Source of the DNA: Rotaria sordida
Taxonomy: Eukaryota; Rotifera; Eurotatoria; Philodinida; Philodinidae
Reading direction: 5' to 3'
Assembly: GCA_905250125.1 (NCBI GenBank)
Contig: CAJNOL010000439.1
Coordinates: forward strand, 62,001-126,000
DNA: 64,000 nucleotides
In this document: positions 34,594-46,370 of the stretch, one piece after another
How positions within the stretch are numbered: position 1 is the first letter of the stretch
How the letters are laid out: every line of letters starts with the position of its first letter
The notes under the pieces: model-generated
What the model saw: only the letters and a program-made list of their open reading frames with translations
Databases searched by the model: none
What the model was told of the DNA's origin: nothing
Made by a program: the position numbers and the translations under genes

Positions 34594-36629
34594 TCAATTA
34601 GTTGACAATAGATTTATTTTAATAAAAATAAAAACAAATTTTTATTTGTAATTTCTAATTTAACATATGTTGATAACTTCGATGAAATTCAAATAGTTTT
34701 TGTATTTGAGAAAAATTTATTAATTTTACATCTATCAATAATAAACATTGAAGAAAAAAAAAGAAAGTGAAAGTTTTCGAATTGAATGAATTTATCCAAC
34801 AAATATCATTTTGAATTTTTCATTTGATGAAAACTTTTCAATGGAAATAAATTGAATAACTTTTCTCTTAACATCATTTAATTCACATTGATAAGATATT
34901 ATTCATAGAAATCTATTCTACCTATATTTATGATGAAATATAAAACACAAAGAAATCCATGACGTTGGGATAAAAAACTCATCAAAACTATCGTTTCATT
35001 TTATTTAATTGATATGTAACCAATTAATAATAGTAGTATTTTTTCGCACATAATTAAATAAATTAATGATTGGAACAAATTTTTCGTTCTTACATATCAT
35101 CCGAGCTGCGACTCGATAAGTACTTTGAGGTGTCGATTTAAGTTTGCCGATAGGCCGATCGAACTCAAAATTGTTCACCCATCGCTGACCTCTCGATCTA
35201 TCCAAAAGTAGTAGTCCGAGGGGACGATCTGGAAGTTCGATATCCTCGACGCACCTTTCTCTCATGAATTTTGATAGGTTCTAATAGATTAAATTAGCCG
35301 AGATTCAAGCGATCGATGTTCCGAGTGCTCGATATTTTATGAAACTTTCAAAACATGTTTGTTTCATGCGTTCCATTTTTTTCAACCCTCTGGACCTATC
35401 ATATATTGTTACGGAAGAGAAGATTGAAACATATATATGTTTACGGTTACGGAGCTTGCATATATCAGATGAACTACACATAACATTTAAATCTTTGATA
35501 AAACTACGTGTCGTCATCAAATATATATAACTTCGACATCTTTTGAATATTCATTGAATGTTTTTAATTAATTTTTTCCAAAAATCTCCTCTGTTCGAAT
35601 AGTCAGAATTTCGATGAATTTCGAGCGGTCGAAATGTGTCCGTGGAGTCGAAAATGAGTGTGTGATGGGAAAATGTGTCCGAGGACTTGATATTCGGTGT
35701 CCTACAAGAGGCTCGAAATTTGGACAGAATGGGAAAAACTATGTATTTTCAAGTTTCGACCACTGATCATATCCATCATTAGCTTTTTGAGGTCTGCTTG
35801 GGTTAACTATTCGATTATTTTTTCAAGTAAATAATTCGATAAAATCTTTTAGGATAAAATCTGTGTTTGTTGATTTAGATGAACTTATTTATGGAATCAA
35901 TCCGATCAAAATAAAAAAAAAAGAATAATCAAATTAATGAAACATTATCGATTAATATGATTAATTCAAATGACTTCGATGAAGAGTAATCAACAGGTGA
36001 ATTGACTGATCAATTTCTCTATTGACAATTATTAATCGATTGTTTTATTAAAATTGAAGTCAATAAGAATAAAAATCATTGTTCTTTCTCTCATTCTGCA
36101 AACAACAATATCAAAATAATTCTCTTCTATTAAATATTATTAAAGAATTCAAATGAGAATATTCATCTTGAACAGTATTATGAAGATTAGGGAGCTGCTG
36201 GCCTACGTTTTTGTGATTCTAGACTTGGTCGAGTTTCGACCCGAGTTTTTTTGCCAATATCTAGCACCTTCTAGGTACATTAACATGTGAAGGATCAAGA
36301 TTATAGGTGTCATTTGGCTACTCTCAGAAAAAAGCCTACGTACAATTATACCCTGTTGTTCAATTGCCGATCTAGAGAACTGTGGATTCACGAAAGTGTG
36401 GATTCGAACCTCGAAGAACCTGCAGTTTTCGAATGAAGATATACAAGAGATTCATTTCTACAGCGAATTTTAAATAAAGTACTTCGACTGTTAGACATCT
36501 ATTTGATTTTTCTTCGGCTCTTTCTATTCATCATATTGAACAACAATTAGAGAAAAAAGTAAACATTCAATTCGAATTCCTATTTTTCGATCACAATTTT
36601 TTTTGAAATAATGAAATTCAAATGATAAA
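34594..36629. other. Intergenic, no supported gene
   Basis: AT-rich, with a local cluster of CGA-rich words at 35.58-35.72 kb where GTGTCCG(T/A)GGA-type words repeat twice. A B-box-like word (GGTTCGAATCC, minus strand near 36.4 kb) has no accompanying tRNA fold. Possible further decay products of the neighbouring ADP-ribosyltransferase remnants cannot be resolved. Confidence 0.5.
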
Positions 36630-36827
36630 AATTCAATCGAAAAATTGATTTTAATATATTTATTTTGCTCAATATGTTTTCGTGTTGAACAAGGTTCATA
36701 TATAATCGGTGCTGATCCTCGACTAGAAAATATCAAACCATTTAATGACGTTAGTTTAAATTGTTGTTATCCAGAAGAAAAAGAAGTCTTTTTTGATGAT
36801 TACTTCTATTTTTCGAGTTATTTATGA
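36630..36827 (+). pseudogene. Second ADP-ribosyltransferase-like remnant
   Basis: A short frame contains IGADPRLENIKPFNDVS followed by YPEEKEVFF, which resembles the last strands of the ART domain with its Glu-rich E-x-E motif. It lacks the Arg and Ser motifs and soon loses similarity (DDYFYF, then stop). It is on the same strand as the remnant at 34.3 kb but is a different copy, not the same exon repeated. Confidence is limited by the short length. Confidence 0.4.
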
Positions 36828-37005
36828 TAATCATGATCAACATTGAGTATTAATCATTAGAAAATTAAATTATCTTCATTCAATGATCATCTCTTAAAAT
36901 CTACTTTGGAAAATATGTTGAAATAACATAGGTAAATGGGATACGACTCAACCGTATTATCATCCTTCTTGTAATAAGTTCTTTGATAATCATAAAGATG
37001 TAGTT

Positions 37006-37046
37006 AGGGTGTGAATGTGGATAATCTCTTAAAACATCCACACCCT
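37006..37046. repeat. AGGGTGTGAATGT hairpin
   Basis: 37006-37018 pairs with 37034-37046 at 12 of 13 positions, with a 15-nt loop. It lies about 0.8 kb upstream of the first PTP gene. Confidence 0.75.
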
Positions 37047-37853
37047 GATGAATATCAAAGTTTGATACATGAAAATGATTCCTTGCTGTGATATGTTAAA
37101 TATTTATAACCATTTTTTGAGGACTTAAGACTTTCATTATAGTTTATCTTGAATAAAACTGAAGTGATTAATGGAAAAAAACAAAGATTAAAATAACCTT
37201 TAAGTTATAGATATCAGATTTGATTAGATTGGGTTTCAATAAAAATTAATCAAAAATAAGAGAAAAAAATAATTAAAAAATGTTCAACTGAAAAATGAGT
37301 TTCTTAAAGTTATTCTTATTTGGTTTACTTGATGGTTACAATTTAAAAACAAAAACCACACTTTTATTATCCAGATTCTGAGATTAATTGTTTTATTTTG
37401 TTTGAAAATATACTTCACCGGACATGAATGACAATCTGACAACGAGACAATAAGTAAAATGCGGTTACAATCATGACTTTGTTTTTATTCAAAAACAAAA
37501 TCATATTTCACTACTCCTTATTCATATAAATTTCATACGAAAAAAGCACCTATGTCAATATTTAACAGTTCTTATTTTTTTTTTTATTGTTAGTAGTTTT
37601 AGCTTTTTTACGGCTCGAAACAGCCGTCTTTTCCTTTTACTTTGTTTTATTATCTTCCAGAATGTAACAGAAATCAAGACAAGCAAAAGGAAGATTTCTC
37701 TTAAATATAAAACTTAACAAACTGGTGTCTGATATTTTTATTGGTTGACTGTCGTCGCTCGCCAATATATTTGATAATACCTTTTGAAAAGTCATAAAAG
37801 TAATGTAATAATCATTCACAATTGAATAACATCGACAATCAGATAACCTTTTC
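37047..37853. other. 5' flank of the first PTP gene
   Basis: AT-rich upstream region with no supported gene. The minus-strand open frame at 37.64-37.88 kb overlaps the signal-peptide exon and has no recognisable feature. Confidence 0.5.
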
Positions 37854-40800
37854 ATGTCTGTGATCAATTTGACATTATGCAATCTACTCTTCGTTTTGAT
37901 CTTAGTAAGACAATTATCGTATTATAATAACATTTTGATTATAAAAGAAAAATATTTCATATTCAGATTCTAATACATATCAATGAAACATTAACAGGAC
38001 CATTACAAAATTCGGCAAAATTACGTTCTGCAGGTATTAAAACGACTAATATCAATTAACAGTCAGAACTTGTAAACAAATCTTGAAGTAGTAGTAACAT
38101 ATTTTTCATAATTATGAGTAATACTACTACTATTGGAGTTGATGCAAAAGGCTCCGCCGATTTTTTAGAAATCTTTCAAAACCATTTGCGAACATTATTG
38201 ATGCCTGTCATTTTTATATATTATAATACTTGATGAGTGCTATAAAACGACATTAACAAATATCTTCAATTATAAATAAATATATAGTACGTTTTGATTT
38301 CACCTTTTATTTTGTCTTCACAGCACCTCCAAGACCGACTGATTACGAAATTCAAACAAAAATTATTCCAAAAGATAATGATGATGAATCAATAACTGAA
38401 CAACATGTAATTGAAATTGATCTATCATTATTTTCTAATGAATATGGTATCGTTTCGGATTATGTTATCTACGTACGTCAAGGTGAAAATACTTTATCAT
38501 TTCATTTTATAATCGAAATAAAAATATTTCTTAGATCAAAATAACTTTCAAACTGATCCAGATTTTGTTGGAACATATGATGAAGCTTTGAAAAATTCTT
38601 CAATGGATTATTTAGCTAAAAGTATTTCTCTAAACAACCGTATGTATTGGTCTAGACGATAGATTAGAATTTATCTACATTTATTTTTCAGTTAGTACAG
38701 TTCAAATACATAATAATAAAGTTCGTATAATAATTGGTGAAGAAACATGGTGTTCGCAGAATTATAATCCTTTTATTCCATGTAATGGCAAACTCAAATC
38801 AAATCGAATTTATAAGTAAGTTTATTCATTTTTTTATTTGATCTTTTATTTAAAAATAATTATTCATAGAATTATGGTTGGTGGTTGTACAAATGACGGC
38901 TGTACTTTTGTACTTTCAAGAGAGTTTCAAACAAAAAGTTAATAGGAAATTTTCTTAATCTATGATAAAAATATTAGTCTGATTCATTGAAGAAATATCT
39001 AGGTTATCATCAATAGCATGGATTGCTGTATTTCCTATTTTAGCTCTTTTGATTCCTAGTATTGTTGTAATGATATGGAAACGACAAGAATTAAAAAGAT
39101 ATTGTTTTAAAAAACAAAAAAAGTAAATGAAAAATGTTATTTATTCATTTTAAAATGTATTATTGATTTTTTTCTTCTTAGAGAAGATAATACTCTAAAG
39201 ACTGTTTATTTACAACCGTAAGTGAATAAATATTGGTTTAATTAGATTATTTCTTTTTAAAATGAATTGTTTCTTTAATAGCCTAGCACTAATATCATTA
39301 TATGAAAATAATTTTCAAGAAATTAAGTTTGATATGAAATAAATTTAAATTTTCTTCGAATATTATTTATATTTCAGACCGAAACCTTTAATTCAATATA
39401 TAAATTTAACAGATGAAGATAAAACAATTATAAATAATGAATTTCAAGTCAGTTATCATTTGCTTTACTTATCTAGAAAAAAAAAACAATTGATTATATT
39501 CAATTGTAATAGGACTTTAAAAATTTAGCTCCAGATTCTAATCAATCGATACCTTCTTCACCTTTTGATCGATATGAGGATATTCCAAGTCGAGGCCCAT
39601 GTAAGGAAATTATCTTCTTAGAAAAATTCTAAAAATATATTTGTTAAAAGGGAAAGAAACTGCCGTTCATTTAACTGATATTCATCGTAAACATGATTAT
39701 ATTAATGCAAATGAAATTCGAGTAAAATTAAACTATTTCTAATCATTACAAGAAAAAACAACATAAATTATAAATGTTTTTTATAGGGTGCAAATAGTCT
39801 CAAACAATATATTGCTTGTCAAAGTCCATTAAAAAGTACATGTGAAGATTTTTGGGATATGATTATTCAATATAGCATTAAAAAAATTGTTATGTTAAAT
39901 GAATTAGAACGAGAAAATTCACAAGATCCTTCCTCAACAGTAATTTTCATTTACAGTGCCTGACAAAATTATTCAACAAATTGTTTTCACTAAAGAATCC
40001 AAGTAGAGAAATATATATTATATAACAAATAATGTAAAAGTAATTGGATAAATATCGACTCCTTTTTTTCCTTTGATCGAAGAGTACTGAAAGAGAACTT
40101 TTTTCTCAGACATTCATGAATGAAATGAAGCAAGAGTAAAGAGAAGCACCATAAAAAATGAGCTAACATTTTTCATATAATGCAAAATAACAATAAAAAA
40201 TCTCAAACCTTATATCTCTTTAATAAACATATGTTGACACAAGTATCTTTTTACCAGTTGATGAAAACTTTTCTCCTCGTTTGAACTCGATGTAACTTAA
40301 TTTTGTTACACATTCATAAACAAAATGACACAAGAAGAAAGAGAAATACTTGCACAACAAATTTGCAATTTTTATATTCCCAACTCGACGAATGTGGAAT
40401 CCGTATACAACAAATCTTACCGTATTACAATCGTATATACCTCTGTGACCGTTTTACAGCTTCTTTGTAAGAAGACAATAAACGAGCGGTTTTTTTTTCT
40501 CCGTATACAGTCGTTTACAACCGTGCTTGTTTGACTTGAGTTGATTTATCAGATAAACTGTGTAAAAAAATAGATCGTTATTTTAAGAAGCAAGATATTC
40601 CAAGAAAAACGATTTATAATATATTGAATAAATAAATTTTTTACTAAGAAATGATCGTCCAGTGAAATTTTCTAATCAAAATTTAAAACATTTTATGAAG
40701 TCTATTAATAATTATTATGATATCAGTCAGTGTAAATAAGTCAAACATTTCAAAGTTAATCAATCAACAATCTGATATTAAATTTAAAAACTAAAAAGAA

Positions 40801-43660
40801 ATTTGAACCAAAAATCACGATTTGATCATTTTGTTGATGAGTGTATAATAAAATTAAATTATAGAGAACTCAAACAAGGAGAAAATCTCCTATAAGTTGA
40901 TATGAAACATTCTCCTTTCGACACGTGTTTGCTAAGGAGATATAAGGATTCATATTTTTACTGTTATTTTTCTAGTGCTTCTCTATTCTATTGCATCATT
41001 TCGTGCATGAATGTGTGATAAAAATAATTTGTATACGGTTTGAAAGAGGAAAAAAAGTTTCGTTTTAGTACGTTTCAATCGAAGCGCAAAATTAATTTAG
41101 TTAAGACTACACGAAACAATAGTGTAAATCAGCGTCTACAAAAAGATATGTTTGCGAGTTGTATACGATCAATAAAAGACATCTAGACCGCGTTGGGTCC
41201 AAAATTTCAAAGGCAAATCCAATCCGATGCTCTCTAGAGACACCTCATTTTTGTAGACGATGATTTAGTCTATCGTTGCATGTAGTCTTAACTAAATTAT
41301 ATTTGCATTTTATAAGTGCTGGAAAACTGATGTTTTGCTTGTTTGGAAATTTAGCATATTTGAATCATTATGTCGATTCTTTTCAATGTTTAAAGTAGCG
41401 GAGAAAAGAAAGAAATTAAATCTTGTTGAATAATATCGTTAGCCATTGCATCTATGAAAAAAAAAAATTTGTTAATTATTTTTTATTAATAATAGAGTCA
41501 ATGTTATCCATATATTCCAATGAATAAAAATGAAACATTAGATTTTAATAGAATTAAAATTAAAGTTAATAATATTGAATATTATCTTGATAATCAACTT
41601 GAAATTCGTCGTTTATTTGTTGAAAAAGTAAAACATTCTATTTAAATATTCAGTTTTTAATGTAAAAAAAATCACTTCTATTAAGAATAACAAACAATAT
41701 AATATTGTTCATTTCTTTTTTACCGATTGGCCAAAGTATGGTATTATCAATTGTCGAACTCTAATTGATTTAACTGAAATAGTCAATCAATATGATGAAG
41801 AATCAATTAATTTATCATCACCTATTGTTGTTCATTGCAGGTACAAAAGATTTGAAATTTACATCAAATACAATACGCATTTTTCAGATTTATACATGCT
41901 GCATTTTCTTTAAAGATTAGATTATAATTAGACTAGAAATTACACATAAAAATTACGGAATTTCGTCTACAGATAACTCTTATGATCATTAGAATATTTC
42001 ATTTTCACGATATTGAAAAATCTGTAAAAAATAAGCATGAAAATATTCAGCAAGTGGAGTACTATCAACGATCAATATCACAAAGACAAAATGTTCTTTT
42101 AAATTTTTCCAATGGATATTTCAAGACTTTTAGTTAAATATGCACCATAAATAAAATATTCAACAAAAAGAAAAAAAAAACAACTTGTGAAAAGGAATAC
42201 TTTTATAGTTCTTCTATTCATATCGAACTCTACAAAGTAACATATACTCTCTTGAAAACACTGTCTACCATTCGACAAGATTTTCTCATTACTAAAAGTG
42301 ATTTTCGTTACGTTCTTTTTTTTGTAATTGACATCAAATTTGAAGCTATGTCAAAAACATCTAATATCGCTCGATTTTCTTATTTAGTTCATCAAAATTT
42401 TGGTTGCACGTAGAAAGATCGAAAAATGTCATAGAAAATACTGACTAGCGCAAGAGACATTCTTTATTGTGTGGGATAATACTAACATTCTAACAGAGAT
42501 CATAAAGAAGTCAAGAACAAAAAAACAAAACTTATCACGACCTATTATGTGTATATTTTCAATATTTCGTAGTTTTATTCAATTTTCAAATATGATCATC
42601 TGATAAGAGCAAAGATCTTCTTTTTTTGTGAACTAATAAATGAAATAACTGGCGATGATAACTGATCTACACATTTGAAGAAGATGAAGTAGCTGTGCTC
42701 ATGATGATAAACTTTTAGTTGTATAGTAGTTATTTGTCCGACTATTTTAGTTAAACTCTATCAGGTATTATTTATCACTGTTACTACTGGTTACAGACAG
42801 TATAATGAGAAAAGCATAATAATAGACTATGAACATCTAAAGTCAGCGTTTACTAAACACATCACTTTTTTTCGATACTAACGAGTATCGACATTTTTTC
42901 TTTCAATCTTTCCACATCATTCTAAAATTTCACATCGAGTTTTTTACTAAAATTTGTCGAGTCTGTCCACTGAAGAATAAGTAAACATGCATACGAATCA
43001 GTATTTCAAGTGTACAAAGATCAATCATAATGCTGATGGAAATTCATATTTTTTTTAAAATTTTTATTCAGTTCAGGTACTGGTCGAACAGGAACTTATA
43101 TTGCCGTTGATATTATAACTCATTTACTTGATCAGTCTAATCAACAATTAAAAACAATGAAACTTGATGTTATGGGGATTGTTAATCAATTAAAACATGA
43201 TAGAGCAAAAATGGTACAAACAGAAGTATGTCTTTATATACGATATTAATTTAGTTTTTTTTTTAAATAACATTTTGTAGCAACAATATTTATTGATTCA
43301 TCATTATGTAGAAGAATATTTAAGAAAAACAAATCGATTAGATTTAAGTAAGAAAATTTTATTTAAATTATATTGAAGAATTTTATTTTCATTTTAGTAA
43401 TAAAGGAATCCAATAATTATGAAACAATTGCAGATCGATTGCCAAAACTTCGTGAACGTCGTTATATAGATTTATCTGAATCAAAAGATAATTCAAAAAT
43501 CGATTCCTCATCAATAATTGATCATGTAAAAAATGAAGACATGAATAAAAATATATCAGAAAGAATTGAAAATGAACAAGAATTCATAGATGAACATGAA
43601 TATGATTATGTTCAACAACATTATGATTATTTAGATGCTCGCCAATCAATACAAAAATAA
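37854..43660 (+). CDS. Receptor-type protein tyrosine phosphatase, short ectodomain, altered WPD loop (PTP1)
   Basis: Seventeen exons: 37854-37904, 37967-38033, 38324-38482, 38535-38639, 38692-38815, 38870-38937, 38993-39122, 39182-39217, 39378-39447, 39513-39600, 39651-39721, 39787-39939, 41496-41627, 41686-41840, 43072-43225, 43281-43347 and 43398-43660. All phases agree, giving 630 residues. Order: a 17-residue signal-peptide exon, a membrane-proximal fibronectin-III-like region (about 40-190), one TM helix (about 199-219), a PTP domain (about 271-530) with the KHDYINAN phosphotyrosine-loop motif (313-320), and an acidic Tyr-rich tail. The P-loop is HCSSGTGRTG (C469, R475), and the Q-loop QTEQQY is present. 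The WPD general-acid loop reads DWPKYG (W433-P-K435), so the catalytic Asp is replaced and activity should be low or changed. Intron 12 holds transposon debris. Paralogue of the gene at 49.6 kb. Confidence 0.85.
39954..40960 (+). mobile_element. Decayed Tc1/mariner-type transposon in PTP1 intron 12
   Basis: The left end reads TA then CAGTGCCTGACAAAATTATT, the usual TA target plus CAGT-type terminal repeat. From about 40325 a broken transposase N-terminus follows: EEREILAQQICNFY, then in shifted frames YFKKQDIPRKTIYNIL and RPVKFSNQNLKHFMKSI, as in the helix-turn-helix region of Tc1-like transposases. Many stops and frameshifts interrupt it, the DDE catalytic part is absent, and I found no matching right terminal repeat. 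It is on the same strand as the host gene and is dead. Confidence 0.6.
41086..41306. mobile_element. 221-bp MITE with ~60-bp inverted ends in PTP1 intron 12
   Basis: The left arm, from GCAAAATTAATTTAG to about 41145, is the reverse complement of about 41248-41306 with a few mismatches, sharing TTTAGTTAAGACTACA and CGTCTACAAAAA. About 100 bases separate the arms. No coding capacity. It lies just downstream of the Tc1-like remnant, but its termini are different. Confidence 0.75.
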
Positions 43661-45662
43661 TTAACAATAAATCGATAGAAAATTATTTTGATTATGTTAA
43701 AAAAAAAATTTCATTGAATTTTTCAATCAATTTTTTTTTCTTTTAAGTCTTTACTCAATTGTGTGAAATAATATATTGATTGTACTCATTCGATATTTTT
43801 GTAGCAAAATCAAATAGAATTCCATATGAAGGATGAATAAATTTCTATTTGACTTGTAAAAATCTGTTTATTTTCAAAGATTTATTATATTTATATCTGA
43901 ATTATTCATAGTCATCAGATGAAAAAAAAAATACAAAAATTCTAAAGTTCGAACTGATATCTATTTTATGTTTGCTTAACATGCCATGTGTCTCTTAATG
44001 TAGTGATATGCTATTTTTGATTGCTATCAACTTCACCTAGTTTTTTTTCTTTTTATATACAAAGTAGTTAGTTTCCATATTGTCACAAGTGTCAAGGACA
44101 AATGTACACATTATAAGGAAATAAAAGAAGATTTTCATTTATTTGGAAAATTTCTATATTAATTTTATTTGTGAGAACATTCTTCTATATTTTTTGTTAT
44201 TTATTTTCAATTAGATAAAATATACCAAACTTTATCTTATGTAATTGAAAAAATTGTTTCTAGATTAAATATGGACTCAATTCATGAAAATTTTTATTAT
44301 TAAAATCAAAAAAAATTAGATCGACATAAATCTTATTGGACAAATATTCAATAATCAACATTATTTAAAGCAATTTCCATTGTACAATTAAAGGAAATTC
44401 GAAATTTTCTTAAACATACAACATCACGTAGTTATACGTACGATTTATCTATGCAAAAACATACTTTATTCTAACAGGTTTTTGTTGTTATTTTCAGTGG
44501 AGATGTATGATCCAGAAAGATTTTCCAATATCAATGTGATTTATCCTGTATTGAACATGTCAAATATGAGCCAATTTATTTCTGTTTGTCAATGAAATAT
44601 AGATAAGAGATGCACAAAGTAAGCGTAGTCGTGCATCCTGTATCAAAAAAATTTCTTTCCTATTGTCTATTTAATATTTTTCTCATAATAAATAAGTCTA
44701 CCTGATGCTCAAGGTACAGTAGGATATAATTCACCTGCAAGCCCAAGTGCACTTTTCTCTTATCCTGAACCTAATGTACTCTTCACAGCTGTAATATAAA
44801 TAAACAATTGTCATATCAATGACGACTTTCGATAGAGTATGAAAAAAACAAAAAGAGTCACTATGATGAGAAGACTATTAATTGAAATTGAAGATATGGA
44901 CACAATCAGCAAAAATGAGACGTGATCATTATCGGTTTGACTTTGATTCTTTATGATTGCTACTTTTTGAATACGTTCTTTTCCCATGAATATATGTAAA
45001 AATATTGACTCTTTCATCGTAGATCTAACTAAAATGTAATTAGCGAATAATTCTCTAATTTTATGATGGTGAAATTTCCACCAAGATCAGACTCGAAAAA
45101 ATTGCTTTCCCAAAACCGGTTTTCCAGAGGTCTAATCTTGTTCCAAAACGAGACCTTTTGTTTTGATATCATCTCGCAATGACCAAGAAGACCCTGTCCC
45201 ATCTAGAATTTGTTTTTGGGAATTCTCATTCATTTACAAGAGAATTTTCCGTTCCTTTATTCCTATTTACTGATGTTGCCGACGATGCATAAACTCAATT
45301 TTCTGAAAAACTTAAGTATATTCAGAAAGAACTTATCACAGAGATTTTCTAATCTGAAGAGTTCTCTACAGAACGCATTATTTAGTTTTCAAAAATACTG
45401 TTTGAATTTGCAGGATGTGTCAATAGAAAACTCATGCAATGAAAACCTTGGCCATTTTTTTTTGCGTCACGTCGCTAAAACTAGTTTTTCAATAATAACT
45501 CGAAAGAATAAAGGTCTATAGAACTGAGTTTTTCAGGATGTCTAGAATAATTCAACATACATCTGTTAAATTAAAAAAATATTCAAAAGAGATTTTCGAG
45601 CTCAGATATATAAGAATTTTTATTTTGTAAAATCACGTCACTAACAAATGAAATTGCTCATA
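43661..45662. other. Region between the PTP genes with possible coding remnants
   Basis: AATAAA at 43666-43671, just after the PTP1 stop, is a probable polyadenylation signal. Between about 44.38 and 44.80 kb are short coding-like stretches: IRNFLKHTTSRSYTYDLSM, then a Cys-containing stretch (YQCDLSCIEHV) in another frame, then PDAQGTVGYNSPASPSA ending at a stop near 44798. They look like exons or decayed exons of an unrecognised gene, but I could not join them. A perfect palindrome AAAACCGGTTTT sits near 45.11 kb. Confidence 0.35.
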
Positions 45663-46370
45663 TAACCTATGATGCATAAATATCCACACAGATGTTCGAG
45701 ATGCGCTGTATTCAAACAGGAAATGCTGGAAGCTCAGCTTTTTCACTCATTAATAGAGGCAAGTATGTACTTTGAAATGCATATTCAGAATAAAATTTAG
45801 ATGGTAGTGTAAGACATTTTAAATTTTAATGTTTTTAAAACCACTCAAAATGGCTTGTTACCAAGGTAAAAACGTTAGAAAAGTACATTGTATTGAGCTT
45901 GAGGAGCTGCGGGTACAAAATCATTGTCAAGTTCGAGTCTAGTCCACATTTTTGTGGACCCGGAGCTCTTTAATTGAGTTCAGAAATGGTCGAACAAAAC
46001 TTGCACTTGGCACTAATTTCGACGTAAATAGAGGCTTTAGTGACGCGTAAGGATTGTATTCATTTGACGTAAACTTTTTTCCAATTACAGCTACTCAAAA
46101 ATTATATCCCGTGGGCAAGTATTTAAACAAACACATAGCTAAGATATGAAAGAATTCCTTATTTTACCTTTGTAACAATCTGTCTTCTATCGGTTTTGAA
46201 AACATTAAAATTTAATGTCTTAAACTAATTCGTAAATTTTTATTTTGAATATGGATTTTAAAGTATATACTTTGTCACTATTTGTAAATGAAATAGTAAG
46301 GCTTCTAGCATTTTTCGTTCGAACATAGCATACCTCGACATTTGTGTAGATATTGATGCATCGTAGATTA
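45663..46370. mobile_element. Foldback/MITE-like element B, ~210-bp inverted arms
   Basis: 45663-45874 is the reverse complement of about 46161-46370 with scattered substitutions. Long shared blocks include the GATGCAT..ATATC start and ATTTTAATGTTTT. Both ends terminate in TA, consistent with a TA target site and Tc1/mariner-like mobilisation. The core contains a further nested inverted repeat, GAGCTGCGGGT (45904-45914) with ACCCGGAGCTC (45958-45968), 10 of 11 matching, around a GTCCAC/GTGGAC stem. No open frame of note, so non-autonomous. Confidence 0.8.

Noticed and set aside
36380..36420. Second B-box-like GGTTCGAATCC on the minus strand
   Set aside because: The upstream sequence has no A box and does not fold as a cloverleaf.
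44811..45017. Minus-strand 68-codon frame with a membrane-like segment
   Set aside because: A stop lies just upstream, no signal peptide or splice partner was found, and hydrophobic frames are frequent in such AT-rich sequence.
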